The notes under the pieces: model-generated
The model's input: only the letters and a program-made list of their open reading frames with translations
The model's database searches: none
What the model was told of the DNA's origin: nothing
Position numbers and translations under genes: made by a program
In this document: in pieces, positions 9,097 through 18,094 of the stretch
Layout: every line of letters starts with the position of its first letter
Numbering within the stretch: position 1 is the stretch's first letter
Assembly (NCBI RefSeq): GCF_900109175.1
Contig: NZ_FNZE01000005.1
Span: 186,001-250,000 of the forward strand
DNA: 64,000 nucleotides
DNA from: Pseudomonas linyingensis
GTDB lineage: Bacteria; Pseudomonadota; Gammaproteobacteria; Pseudomonadales; Pseudomonadaceae
Direction of reading: 5' to 3'

Positions 9097-9210
9097 ATTA
9101 GTCCGGCAATACAATAGGACACTTGTTCGCGTTGATTTTTTCCTTGAGCATCAATGACTTACCATGATCTGGCGCACACCTTGTTTGTGCTGTTGTATTG
9201 CCGGATTAAT
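9097..9210. repeat. 114-bp inverted-repeat element (18-bp arms, one mismatch)
   Basis: The left arm 9097-9114 (ATTAGTCCGGCAATACAA) is the reverse complement of 9193-9210 with one mismatch; pairing continues weakly for several bases inside. Between the arms, TTGAT ... ATCAA can form a second stem. There is no ORF and no T-tract. It could be a small non-autonomous mobile element, a structured RNA or a recombination site at the end of the accessory block. Confidence 0.55.
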
Positions 9211-9508
9211 ATCTACCGATTCAAGTCGCTCGCCTCAATTTCTTGCCGGACGTTCGCCCCCATAAACTCAGCGTTTTTTCGATCTGGATCCTGCTCCGCC
9301 CTAGCGGAGTAGATCGGCACTAGCTGGGGTGATAGCGCTGCGACACCAGTGCGCGACACTTGCAGTGCCCGCTTTTGGCCGGTTTCTGCCGGCTCCCACC
9401 GGCAGTTTCGGGCCAAGTGCCGCCGGTCATGACAGGCCGGCCTTGCCTCCAAAATCGGCGACTCACAAGCAACAATATCCTGGCCTGATCCTGCATGTTC
9501 CCCCCCGG
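9211..9508. other. 298-bp non-coding stretch before the IS remnant
   Basis: No convincing gene on either strand. A hairpin with 7-bp arms (CTGCCGG / CCGGCAG) lies at 9386-9405. GC-rich composition returns here after the AT-rich membrane-protein region, so this is probably debris between the accessory block and the IS. Confidence 0.3.
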
Positions 9509-9576
9509 TGTCAGGATAGTTGTCGCCTGATCGGATTCACCCAAACTGAACCTCCGGGGGCGGAAAGAGCTGTGCA

Positions 9577-10033
9577 ATGCCGCGTTACTCTGCTGAACGA
9601 AAAGCCGCCCTGCTGAAGAAGCTGCTGCCACCGGTGAACCTGTCCGTGGCCGAGCTGGCCCGCCAGGAGGGTATCTCCGAGGTGACCCTGTATGCTTGGC
9701 GCAAACAGGCCAAGGCTGAAGGAGCCCCCGTGCCAGGAGACAAGAAATTGCCCGATGACTGGGCGGCCGAGGCCAAGTTCGCCGTCGTGCTGGAAACCGC
9801 CGCGCTCTCGGAAATCGAGCTGAGCGAATACTGCCGGCGCAAGGGGTTATATCCCGAGCAGGTGCAGGCCTGGCGGCAGGCCTGCATCACCGGCCAGCAG
9901 TCAGCAAAGGCGCAGCGCCAAACCGAGCGGGAACAGGCCAAGGCGGACAAGAAACGCATCCGCGAACTGGAGCGCGAGCTACACCGCAAGGACAAGGCGC
10001 TGGCCGAGGCCGCAGCGATCCTGGTGCTGCGAA
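9577..10033 (+). pseudogene. IS3-family transposase OrfA, joined to a deleted orfB
   Basis: The product begins MPRYSAERKAALLKKLLPPV, has a helix-turn-helix near VAELARQEGISEVTLYAWRK, a second similar segment (ELSEYCRRKGLYPEQVQAWR) and a C-terminal leucine-zipper-like coiled coil (KKRIRELERELHRKDKALAE). That is the normal plan of an IS3-group OrfA. It is nearly complete, but after LVLRKN the DNA jumps to a late part of orfB in another frame, so the open frame that continues to 10395 is nonsense. Confidence 0.8.
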
Positions 10034-10435
10034 AAAATGATGTACGACCTGGGCGTCACGCCGTCGCACAGTCGTCCGCGGGGGAGCGACGACAATCCGT
10101 ACTCGGAATCGCTGTTCCGCACGCTGAAGTACTGCCCGCAGTGGCCGAAACAGGGCTTTGCCGACCTGGAGGCAGCACGCAGTTGGGTCAGGGATTTCAT
10201 CCGCTGGTACAACCACGAGCACCGGCACAGCCGCATCGGTTTCGTGACGCCGGCAGAGCGCCATCGGGGCGAGGATCACAGCGTGCTGGCTCACCGCCAT
10301 GCGCTGTACCAGGAAGCCCGCAACCGAATGCCGGAGCGCTGGTCAGGGACCACACGCAACTGGACACCCGCTGGGGCGGTGACACTCAACCCTGAGCGGG
10401 AGCAGGAACAGCAGCCGCTGAAAAAGGCGGCCTGA
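10034..10435 (+). pseudogene. IS3-family transposase OrfB, C-terminal fragment only
   Basis: The frame read from 10037 encodes the end of an integrase-core (rve) transposase. DNPYSESLFRTLKY holds the third catalytic acidic residue (Glu) of the DDE triad, followed by FIRWYNHEHRHSRIGFVTPAERH, typical of OrfB C termini. Both catalytic Asp residues and the N-terminal HTH region are missing. The frame is +1 relative to orfA. Inference: one internal deletion at about 10034 inactivated the IS. Confidence 0.8.
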
Positions 10436-10613
10436 AAACACGGTCTACGCGACAACTACCTTGAAAAACGCCGTTCCTCGCATTGTTGGGGTACGCCATC
10501 AGTGGCATAGTGACAGCATGCCGGCGTGCCCGCGGCACCCTCCTGCCGCAAGCCCCTGCCCTGACCGGTAGGCTTCTTCGCGCAGACCGTTGGCACACGG
10601 TAGGAGGCTTGCG

Positions 10614-11702
10614 ATGAATGACCTGTCCGCCCATTACCCGGGGCGCTGGTGGCACGGCCTGCCCGATGGCCGGATCCAGTGTGATCTCTGCCCGCGTGAC
10701 TGCAAGCTGCGCGACGGCCAGCGTGGCGCCTGCTTCGTGCGCATGCGCGAAGGCGAGCAGGTGGTGCTGACCACCTACGGCCGCTCTTCCGGCTTCTGCA
10801 TCGACCCCATCGAGAAGAAGCCGCTCAACCACTTCCTCCCCGGATCGGTGGTGCTGTCCTTCGGTACGGCCGGCTGCAACCTGGCCTGCAAGTTTTGCCA
10901 GAACTGGGATATCAGCAAATCGCGGGACATGGACCGTCTGATGGATCAGGCCAGCCCGCAGCAGATCGCCCTGGCGGCGGAGAATTCGGGCTGTGCCAGC
11001 GTGGCCTTCACCTACAACGATCCGGTGATCTTCGCCGAATACGCCATCGATACGGCTATCGCTTGCCGGGCGCGCGGCATCCGCACGGTGGCGGTGACCT
11101 CCGGCTACATCCACGCCGAACCGCGCCGCGAATTCTTCGCGGTGATGGACGCGGCGAATGTCGACCTCAAGGCCTTCACCGACGACTTCTACTTCAAGCT
11201 CACCGGCGCGCATCTGCAGCCAGTGCTGGATACCCTGATCTATCTGCACCACGAAACCGACGTCTGGACGGAGATCACCACCCTGCTGATTCCGGACTAC
11301 AACGATTCGGACTGGGAGATCGAGGCCCTGTGCGCCTGGGTATTCAGGGAGCTGGGGCCGGATGTGCCGCTGCACTTCACCGCCTTCCACCCCGACTTCA
11401 AGATGCTCGAAACCCCTCGCACGCCGCTGGCGACACTCAGGCGCGCCCGGCAGATCGCCCTGGCGCAGGGCCTGCACTATGTCTACACGGGCAATGTGCA
11501 CGATCCCGAGGGCGGCACGACCTTCTGTCCGGGCTGCGGCGCGCCTCTGATCGAGCGTGACTGGCACCGCATCCGGCACTACCGGCTGAGCGCCGAGGGT
11601 CGCTGCCCGCAGTGCCACACCGCCATCGCCGGGCGCTTCGACCAGCATGCCGGCACGTTCGGCCAGCGGCGGATTCCGCTAAGGATGAATCCTCAGCCCT
11701 GA
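10614..11702 (+). CDS. amrS: AmmeMemoRadiSam-system radical SAM enzyme (AmrS)
   Basis: Radical S-adenosylmethionine protein of 362 residues. The cluster-binding C-x3-C-x2-C motif is C88, C92, C95 in GCNLACKFCQNW. The N-terminal CDLCPRDC and the C-terminal CPGCG ... CPQCH pairs suggest extra metal-binding sites. Sequence and layout match the AmrS family, often encoded beside AmrA and AmrB homologues, which are not in this window; its reaction is not established here. The ATG at 10614 is preceded by TAGGAGG (10601-10607). Two 15-bp direct repeats (10962-10976 and 11451-11465) lie inside the gene. A second copy at 20307-20608 has lost exactly the segment between them. Confidence 0.88.
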   Translation: MNDLSAHYPGRWWHGLPDGRIQCDLCPRDCKLRDGQRGACFVRMREGEQVVLTTYGRSSGFCIDPIEKKPLNHFLPGSVVLSFGTAGCNLACKFCQNWDISKSRDMDRLMDQASPQQIALAAENSGCASVAFTYNDPVIFAEYAIDTAIACRARGIRTVAVTSGYIHAEPRREFFAVMDAANVDLKAFTDDFYFKLTGAHLQPVLDTLIYLHHETDVWTEITTLLIPDYNDSDWEIEALCAWVFRELGPDVPLHFTAFHPDFKMLETPRTPLATLRRARQIALAQGLHYVYTGNVHDPEGGTTFCPGCGAPLIERDWHRIRHYRLSAEGRCPQCHTAIAGRFDQHAGTFGQRRIPLRMNPQP

Positions 11703-11766
11703 GCGGATGGGGGCCTATCGATGGGGAGTCTCGGCAGCTGTGGCAATCGTATCGGGTGCCCCCATC

Positions 11767-12330
11767 TCACGCATAGGCCTGGACGAACAGCTCCACGGCG
11801 GCGCTGACGCGCGATTCGTTCACCGCCATGAGGTTGCGGCAATCGATGCTGCCGACCGCCAGCAACAGGAACTGAATGGCCGCCTGCCCAGGGTCGGTGC
11901 AGCGGGTGGATCGGGATAGGGCCTTTTCCAGATAGGCCTGATACGGACGATGGCGTTGTCGCCAGCGCTTGTGCGGTATCCGGTTGGATCGCAGCAGTAT
12001 ATGGGTGAGCGCCTGAGAGGCTGGATGCTCGCTTTGCTGCAGCAGTTCACGTGCAACTTTCTGCAAACAGACGCGCAACCCGCCCTTCGTTGGGCATGAC
12101 AACTTCGGCTCCGGCAGCGCCTCCAGCCAGTAGTCGATGACCGCGTGGAAAAGTTGCTCCTTGTCGCCGAAGTGCGCATACAGGGTGCCCTTCGTCACGC
12201 CCGCGGAATCGGCGATGGCCTGCATGTTCGCCAGGTCGTAGCCGAACGCTGTGAACACGTCGCTCGCCGCCCACAGCATCTCTCGCCGGCGCTTGTCCCG
12301 GCACGCGCCTTTCTGCTCGGGTTGGCTCAT
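11767..12330 (-). CDS. TetR/AcrR-family transcriptional regulator next to fabF-like gene
   Basis: This 187-residue protein has an N-terminal TetR helix-turn-helix at about residues 15-60 (MQAIADSAGVTKGTLYAHFGDKE) and a divergent ligand-binding C-terminal half rich in Arg. Its start lies 2 bp after the stop of the fabF-like gene, so the two are co-transcribed leftwards. Presumably it controls that gene; no operator was identified. The ligand is unknown. Confidence 0.85.
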   Translation of the reverse strand: MSQPEQKGACRDKRRREMLWAASDVFTAFGYDLANMQAIADSAGVTKGTLYAHFGDKEQLFHAVIDYWLEALPEPKLSCPTKGGLRVCLQKVARELLQQSEHPASQALTHILLRSNRIPHKRWRQRHRPYQAYLEKALSRSTRCTDPGQAAIQFLLLAVGSIDCRNLMAVNESRVSAAVELFVQAYA

Positions 12331-12332
12331 GC

Positions 12333-13622
12333 TCAGGGCTCCCAGCGATGGAACAACAGGCTGGCGTTGACGCCGCCAAAGCCGAAACCGTTCGACAGGG
12401 CGTAGCGGATCGGCATGTGCCGGGCGCTCAGAGCCACCAGGTCGAGCCCGTCGGCCGCCTCGTCGGGGTTGAGGAGGTTCAGCGTGGGCGGGACGACCTG
12501 ATCACGTAGCGCCAGGACGGTGAAGATGGCCTCGACCCCGCCTGCGGCTCCGAGCAGATGCCCGGTGCTGGACTTGGTCGAGGTGATCGCCACACCCGAT
12601 CCGCTGCCGAACACCGAGCGGATGGCGGCCAGCTCGCCACGGTCACCCACCGGCGTGGAGGTCGCATGGGCGTTGATGTGCTGCACCTCGCTCGCCTCGA
12701 TACCGGCCTGGCGCAACGCCAGTTCCATGGCGCGGCGCGCGCCGTCGCCGTTCTCCGGGCCGGCGGTCAGGTGGTAGGCATCGGCGCTGGTGCCGTAGCC
12801 GACCAGTTCCGCCAGCGGTTGGGCGCCGCGGGCCAGCGCATGTTCCAGCGATTCGATCACCAGCAGGCCGGCGCCCTCGGCCATGACGAAGCCATCGCGG
12901 TCACGGTCGAACGGGCGCGACGCTTCATGGGGGCGGTCGTTGAATCCACTGGACAGGGCACGCGCGGCGGCGAAGCTGCCGAGCGTGACACGATGGATCG
13001 CGGCTTCGGTCCCACCGCATACGGCGATATCCGCTTCGCCACTACGGATCAGTCGGGCCGCATCGCCGATGGCTTGTGCGCCGGCCGCGCAGGCGGTCAC
13101 CGGCGCCCCGAGCGGCCCTCTGAAACCGTGCCGGATGGATACATGCCCGGCGGCCATATTGGCCAGGAACGAAGGTGCGGTGAATGGCGAAAGCCGCCGC
13201 GGACCGCGTTGGTCCGTGGTGCGTACCGCCTCGGCGATGGCGCCGAACCCGCCGACACCGGAGGCGATGATGGTCGCGGTGCGCTGCCGCTGCGCCTCGT
13301 CTGTCGGCTGCCAGCCAGCCTGTGCCAGGGCTTCCTCGGCGGCAACCAGGGCGAACTCGATGAAGCGATCCATCTTCTTGCGTTCCTTAACGGCGATGGT
13401 TCGCTCCGGGTCGTAGCCGGCCTGGCTGTCCTCTTCCCGCGAGGGTACCTGCCCGCCCACCGCGCAGCCGGTACCTTCAGTCAGATCGGCAGACAAAGTG
13501 CGGATGCCTGACTGTCCTGCCAACAAACGGGACCAGACCGCCTCGCTGCCACAGCCCAACGGGCTGACCACACCGGTTCCCGTGACTACGATCCGTACGC
13601 TGTTTTCTCTATGGGTTGCCAT
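12333..13622 (-). CDS. Beta-ketoacyl-ACP synthase II-like (FabF-type) condensing enzyme
   Basis: A 429-residue ketosynthase of the fatty-acid/polyketide elongation type, condensing malonyl-ACP with acyl-ACP. It opens VRIVVTGTGVVSPLG. The catalytic triad is complete: C178 in VTACAAGAQ, H319 in NAHATSTPVGD and H355 in STGHLLGAAGG, with K350 in TSTKSS. The start ATG 13622 has AGGAG at good spacing; a longer upstream frame lacks support. No ACP, ketoreductase or transferase gene is nearby, so it is probably an accessory FabF paralogue that uses the housekeeping ACP. It is paired with a TetR gene and lies just upstream of an RND pump transcribed the same way, but 207 bp apart. Confidence 0.85.
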   Translation of the reverse strand: MATHRENSVRIVVTGTGVVSPLGCGSEAVWSRLLAGQSGIRTLSADLTEGTGCAVGGQVPSREEDSQAGYDPERTIAVKERKKMDRFIEFALVAAEEALAQAGWQPTDEAQRQRTATIIASGVGGFGAIAEAVRTTDQRGPRRLSPFTAPSFLANMAAGHVSIRHGFRGPLGAPVTACAAGAQAIGDAARLIRSGEADIAVCGGTEAAIHRVTLGSFAAARALSSGFNDRPHEASRPFDRDRDGFVMAEGAGLLVIESLEHALARGAQPLAELVGYGTSADAYHLTAGPENGDGARRAMELALRQAGIEASEVQHINAHATSTPVGDRGELAAIRSVFGSGSGVAITSTKSSTGHLLGAAGGVEAIFTVLALRDQVVPPTLNLLNPDEAADGLDLVALSARHMPIRYALSNGFGFGGVNASLLFHRWEP

Positions 13623-13826
13623 ATCTCGCTCCTGGAAAAGCTTGGGGAGGAAAAGCCGGAACTCTCTCAGCCGATGCCGAAGGTTTTGCGCACCCCCGCA
13701 TCGACCGGACCAGCCGGCATGAAGCGGCGCAACTTGCTCAGCAGGGAGGCTTCGCCCTTGGGCATGCGCCGACGACAACAGTGGAACTCGGCATGGCGAT
13801 TCCTCTCGATGAGTTGGATACGTGCC

Positions 13827-13855
13827 GACTCATGCAGGCTGCGCCTGCATGAGTC
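13827..13855. repeat. 13-bp perfect stem-loop overlapping the RND gene stop codon
   Basis: Arms GACTCATGCAGGC (13827-13839) and GCCTGCATGAGTC (13843-13855) are separated by 3 nt. The hairpin covers the last codons (MQAQPA) and stop of the RND permease gene. No T-tract follows on the minus strand, so it is not a classical terminator; it may protect the 3' end of the mRNA. The 13623-13829 gap beside it carries no supported gene, although its minus frame (ending VDAGVRKTFGIG) could be a remnant. Confidence 0.5.
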
Positions 13856-16800
13856 GCTCATGGCTGATTGGCCGGATGCCGAACCAGATGGCATACATGG
13901 CCGGCAGGAACACCAGGGTCAGCACGGTGCCAGCGAAGGTGCCGCCGATCAGGGTGTAGGCGAGCGTTCCCCAGAACACCGAGTGGGTCAGCGGAATGAA
14001 CGCCAGGATCGCCGCCAGCGCGGTGAGGATCACCGGGCGGGCGCGCTGTACGGTGGCCTCGACCACCGCCCGGAATGGATCGAGACCGGCCTGTTCGTTG
14101 TGGCGAATCTGCCCGATCAGGATCAGCGTGTTGCGCATCAGGATGCCCGACAGGGCGATCAGCCCGACCAGCGCGTTGATGCCGAACGGCTGCTGGAACA
14201 GGATCAGCGTGGGCACCACACCGATCAGCCCCAGCGGGCTGGTCAGGAAGACCATGATCATCGCGGAGATCGAACGCACCTGCAGAATGATGATGATCAG
14301 CGTGGCGGCCAGCATGATCGGGAACAGCGGCAGCATCGCCCTGCTCGCCTTGCCCGACTCCTCGATGGCACCTGCCTGCTCAATGCGATAGCCGCTCGGC
14401 AGTTTCTCGATGAGGGGTTGCAGCTGCTGGGTAATGGCCGTCGACACATCCGGCGGCTGCAGACCCTCGGCGATGTCGCCGCGCACGGTGATCGTCGGCA
14501 TGCGGTCGCGCCAGCGCATGATCGGCTCTTCCATGCGCACCTCCACCTCGCCGACCTGCGACAGCGGGACGCGCTGCCCGCTGGCACCGGCCAGGGTGAA
14601 ATCCATGACCCGGGTCGGATCGAAGCGGATATCCCCGGCCGCACGGGCCATGACCTGTACCGTGCGGATGTCCTCGCGCACTGCGGTGATGGGCACGCCG
14701 CTGAGCAGGAACTGCAGCTGCTGGGCGACGGCACTCGAGGTCAGCCCCACGGCCTGCAGGCGATCCTGTTGCAGGCTGAAGTGCAGCGTGGGCAGGCGCG
14801 TGCCCCAGTCGGTGTTGGCCGTGCGCATCAGCGGACTGGCGTCCATGACCTGCTGCACCTCGGCCGCGATTTCGCGCAGCCTGTCCGGGTTCGGACCGGT
14901 GACCCGGTAGGCGACCGGGTACGGCGAGTACGGGCCGAACACCAGCTGGGTGACGCGCACGCGCGCTTCGTTGGCCAGACCCTCGGCAATCGCCTGGCGC
15001 AGCCGATGTTTCAGCGCCTCGCGCTCGTCCTGGTTGTCGGTACGCACCACGATCTTGGCAAACGACGGATCCGGCAGCTCCGGCCCCATGGCCATGAAGA
15101 AGCGTGGCGCGCCCTGGCCGATATAGGCCGTGACGATCCTGGCTTCCTTCTGCTCGGCCAGCCAGGCCTCGACCTTCTCCGAGGCGGCGCTGGTCTGGGC
15201 GATCGAGGTGCCATAGGGCATCTGCACCTCGACCAGCACTTCGGGACGGTCGGAGATCGGGAAGAACTGCTTCTTGACCAGTGCCATGCCGAGCACGGCC
15301 GCGACGAACAGCCCAACTACCGAGCCAGCGACCAGCCACTTGTGGGCGATGACGCGTCCCAGTAGCTGACGAAAGCGGTTGTAGCGCGGCGTGTCATAGA
15401 TCGCGTCATGACCGCCCTCGACTTTCTTGCCCCCTTCTACTTTTTTGACGGCAGGCAGCAACTTGACGCCGAAGTAAGGGGTGAACAGCACGGCGACCAG
15501 CCACGATGCGATCAGCGCGATACCGACGATCCAGAACATGTTGCTGGTGTATTCGCCCGCCGTGGAGCGGGCGAAGCCATTGGGCATGAAGCCGATGGCG
15601 GTGACCAGGGTGCCGGACAGCATCGGCGCCGCCGTGTGGCTCCAGGCGTAGGCGGAGGCTTGGACACGGCTGTAGCCCTCCTCCATCTTCACCACCATCA
15701 TCTCGATGGCGATGATGGCGTCGTCCACCAGCAGCCCCAGCGCCAGGATCAGCGAGCCCAAGGTGATGCGGTCGAAGTTCTTGCCGGTCGCGGCCATGAC
15801 CACGAAGACCATCGCCAGGGTCAGCGGCACCGCCACCGCGACCACCACGCCCACCCGCCAGCCCATGCTGACGAAGCTCACCAGCATGACCACCAGCAGC
15901 GCGACGAAGAACTTGACCATGAACTCGTCGACCGAGGCGCTGATGTTGACGGCCTGATCGGTGACCTTGCTCAGACTCATGCCCAGCGGCAGCTCGGCGT
16001 TGATCGCACCCACCTCGTCGTTCAGGGCCTTGCCCAAATCGAGGCCATTCCAGCCCTCGCGCATGACGATGCCCAGCAACAGGGCCGGTTCGCCGCCGTT
16101 GCGGATCAGGAAGGTCGCCGGGTCTTCATAGCCGCGCCTGACCGTGGCGACGTCCGACAGCTTCAGCGTGCGGCCTTGCGCCACCACTGGCGTGTCGCGG
16201 ATCTTCTGCAACTCATCGAAGGCGCCATCCAGGCGCAGGAACACCTGCGGCCCCTGGGTTTCCACGGAACCGGCCGGGGTCAGGGCGTTCTGCCCGTTGA
16301 GCGCGGCGAACACCTCCTGCGGGCCGATGCCCAGGGTGGCCAGGCGCTCATGGGAGAACTCGACGAAGATGCGCTCGGCCTGCTCGCCGATGATGTTGAC
16401 CTTCTTCACCCCCGGCACGTGCAGCAGCCGCTGGCGCAGCACCTCCGCGTCGCGCACCAGCCGGCGCTGCGGTTCGCCCCTGGCCTTGAGCGCGAACAGG
16501 GCGAAGGTGACGTCGGAATACTCGTCGTTGACCATCGGGCCGATCACGCCGGCCGGCAGCGTCTTCGCCTCGTCGCTGATCTTCTTGCGGGCCTGGTAGA
16601 ACTGCTCCGGCACTTCTGCCGGTGGAGTGGTGTCAAGCAGGCTCAACGTCGTGAAGGCCAGGCCAGGTCTGGTGTAGGTTTCGCTGCGGTCGTACCAGCG
16701 CAGCTCCTGCAGGCGTTTTTCGATCTTCTCGGCGACCTGATCCTGCATTTCCTGGGCAGTGGCACCGGGCCAGGCGGTCACGATGGTCATCACCTTGACC

Positions 16801-16937
16801 GTGAATGCCGGATCCTCGGCCCGCCCCAGCTTGAAGAAGGCGACCAGCCCCGCCAGCGATATCAGGCAGACCAGGAACAGGGTGATGGAGCGCTCGCGTA
16901 CGGCGAGCGCCGACAGGTTGAAACGACCCTCGCTCAT
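13830..16937 (-). CDS. RND-family efflux permease (inner-membrane pump subunit)
   Basis: Proton-driven multidrug-type RND transporter of 1035 residues, the usual length. TM1 is near residues 17-36 (ITLFLVCLISLAGLVAFF). Two TM clusters (~residues 330-480 and ~850-1020) flank two periplasmic porter domains. TM4 carries LGLLVDDAIIAIEMM with the paired Asp residues of proton relay. It resembles the TriC-like branch that begins NLSALAVRERSITLF. A central cytoplasmic linker contains a small in-frame duplication (KKVEGGKKVEGG). Its ATG overlaps the TGA of the adaptor gene by 4 bp (16934-16937). Adaptor, pump and a divergent outer-membrane factor make a complete tripartite efflux system. Substrate unknown. 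Confidence 0.92.
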   Translation of the reverse strand: MSEGRFNLSALAVRERSITLFLVCLISLAGLVAFFKLGRAEDPAFTVKVMTIVTAWPGATAQEMQDQVAEKIEKRLQELRWYDRSETYTRPGLAFTTLSLLDTTPPAEVPEQFYQARKKISDEAKTLPAGVIGPMVNDEYSDVTFALFALKARGEPQRRLVRDAEVLRQRLLHVPGVKKVNIIGEQAERIFVEFSHERLATLGIGPQEVFAALNGQNALTPAGSVETQGPQVFLRLDGAFDELQKIRDTPVVAQGRTLKLSDVATVRRGYEDPATFLIRNGGEPALLLGIVMREGWNGLDLGKALNDEVGAINAELPLGMSLSKVTDQAVNISASVDEFMVKFFVALLVVMLVSFVSMGWRVGVVVAVAVPLTLAMVFVVMAATGKNFDRITLGSLILALGLLVDDAIIAIEMMVVKMEEGYSRVQASAYAWSHTAAPMLSGTLVTAIGFMPNGFARSTAGEYTSNMFWIVGIALIASWLVAVLFTPYFGVKLLPAVKKVEGGKKVEGGHDAIYDTPRYNRFRQLLGRVIAHKWLVAGSVVGLFVAAVLGMALVKKQFFPISDRPEVLVEVQMPYGTSIAQTSAASEKVEAWLAEQKEARIVTAYIGQGAPRFFMAMGPELPDPSFAKIVVRTDNQDEREALKHRLRQAIAEGLANEARVRVTQLVFGPYSPYPVAYRVTGPNPDRLREIAAEVQQVMDASPLMRTANTDWGTRLPTLHFSLQQDRLQAVGLTSSAVAQQLQFLLSGVPITAVREDIRTVQVMARAAGDIRFDPTRVMDFTLAGASGQRVPLSQVGEVEVRMEEPIMRWRDRMPTITVRGDIAEGLQPPDVSTAITQQLQPLIEKLPSGYRIEQAGAIEESGKASRAMLPLFPIMLAATLIIIILQVRSISAMIMVFLTSPLGLIGVVPTLILFQQPFGINALVGLIALSGILMRNTLILIGQIRHNEQAGLDPFRAVVEATVQRARPVILTALAAILAFIPLTHSVFWGTLAYTLIGGTFAGTVLTLVFLPAMYAIWFGIRPISHERLMQAQPA

Positions 16938-18049
16938 GGCCGCACTCCCTCGACCGCCGCGACGGCAGCCTGACCGGCCACCCGCACCTGCTGGCCTTCG
17001 CGCAGCAGGTGTGCGCCGAGTGCGACTATCCGTTCCCCTTGCCTGAGTTGGCCGGCGATGCGTGCGTGTTCGTCATCCAGATGCCGGATCGCAACCGGCT
17101 GCCAGGACACCTTTGCCGGTTCCCCTTGAATGACCCAGACCCCCGGCCCCTTGCCCGTGTCGTACAGGGCGCCGATCGGCACCTGCAGATCGTTTTGCGC
17201 ATCCGCCTGCCCATTCGCTATCTGCACGGTGATGGTGGTGCCCAGCGGTGCATTGGCCAGTTCGCCTTCAAGCACGTAGCGCGCCTCGAAGGTACGGGTC
17301 AGGCGGTCGGCGACGTCCGAAAGCTGGCGGAGAGTGGTCGCAACGCTGATGTCGTCGTTGCCGAACAGCGTGGCCTCGGCGGCGGAGCCGACCGCGGGGC
17401 GCAGGGTTTCCGGCAACTGGACAACCGCTTCCCGTGGTCCGGCGTGCGCCACCCGCACCACCGGCTGGCCGGCACTGATGACCTGGCCGGGCTCGACCAG
17501 CGTTTCCATGATGATGCCGTCGGCATCGGCCAACAGCTCGGCATAGCGGGTCGCATTGCGGGCGGCCTCGGCCCGCGCCTCGGCTGCACCGAGCTGGGCC
17601 CGGGCGGCATCCGCCGCAGCCTTGTACTGGTCGTAGGCCGATGCCGATATCGCACCGGTGCCGCGCAGGGCGCGATAGCGGGCTTCATCGTCACTGGTCT
17701 GCTGCGCCTGCGCGCGCGCGGCGGCGACCGCTTCGCGCTGCGCATGGGCGGCGAGCTTCAGGTCGACGGGATCGAGGCGCAGCAGTACCTGGCCGCGCCT
17801 GACCGTTTGCCCGGTATCCACCAGCCGCTCCAGAACCTTGCCGGACACGCGAAAGCCCAGGTCGCTCTGGACCCTGGCCGCGACTATGCCTGTGAATGAA
17901 CGCGGCGCAGGGGCCGCCGACTGAGTGAGGGCGACCCGCACCAGCGGCGCCTCGGTACGTGGATCGGATGGCGCTTGTTCGCCGCAGGCGACCAGCGCAA
18001 ACGGCAATGCGCAGATGACGATGGGGGAAGCGAGGCGGCGCGGCAGCAT
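16934..18049 (-). CDS. RND periplasmic adaptor (membrane fusion protein), lipoprotein
   Basis: This 371-residue MFP bridges pump and outer-membrane channel. It has a lipoprotein signal with lipobox LVAC near residue 21, then a lipoyl/barrel-sandwich half (RVSGKVLERLVDTGQTVRRGQVLLRLDP), an alpha-helical hairpin (~90-165, Ala/Gln rich), the second lipoyl half (GIIMETLVEPGQVISAGQPV) and a beta-barrel domain. It is the first gene of the leftward operon with the permease. A 24-bp TetR-type operator (18095-18118) lies just upstream and matches one in front of the divergent channel gene. Confidence 0.92.
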   Translation of the reverse strand: MLPRRLASPIVICALPFALVACGEQAPSDPRTEAPLVRVALTQSAAPAPRSFTGIVAARVQSDLGFRVSGKVLERLVDTGQTVRRGQVLLRLDPVDLKLAAHAQREAVAAARAQAQQTSDDEARYRALRGTGAISASAYDQYKAAADAARAQLGAAEARAEAARNATRYAELLADADGIIMETLVEPGQVISAGQPVVRVAHAGPREAVVQLPETLRPAVGSAAEATLFGNDDISVATTLRQLSDVADRLTRTFEARYVLEGELANAPLGTTITVQIANGQADAQNDLQVPIGALYDTGKGPGVWVIQGEPAKVSWQPVAIRHLDDEHARIAGQLRQGERIVALGAHLLREGQQVRVAGQAAVAAVEGVRP

Positions 18050-18094
18050 GAGAGTCCCATTGGCGAGTGGGTTGGGACTCTCACTTTGAATCTA

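Larger units (their letters stand above)
9509..10466 (+). mobile_element. IS3-family element remnant with imperfect terminal inverted repeats
   Basis: The ends share TAGTTGTCGC in inverted orientation (9517-9526 and complement of 10449-10458), with partly matching outer bases (TGTCAGGA against TTTCAAGG). The interior holds an orfA and only the C-terminal piece of orfB, so about two thirds of the orfB coding sequence is missing and the element cannot transpose itself. No clear target-site duplication is visible beside the ends I assign; end positions may be off by a few bases. Confidence 0.7.

Noticed and set aside
9097-9210. Retron non-coding RNA
   Set aside because: Inverted arms fit, but no reverse transcriptase gene lies nearby.
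9577-10395. Single 272-residue transposase
   Set aside because: Only the first ~152 residues are OrfA; the rest is out-of-frame reading of the orfB fragment after a deletion.
13611-15365. 584-codon plus-strand frame
   Set aside because: Again antisense to the RND permease; composition is typical of mirror frames.
15408-16973. Long plus-strand open frame (521 codons) opposite the RND gene
   Set aside because: His/Gln/Arg/Asp-rich shadow translation of a GC-rich gene; the minus strand carries a full-length RND permease with all expected motifs.
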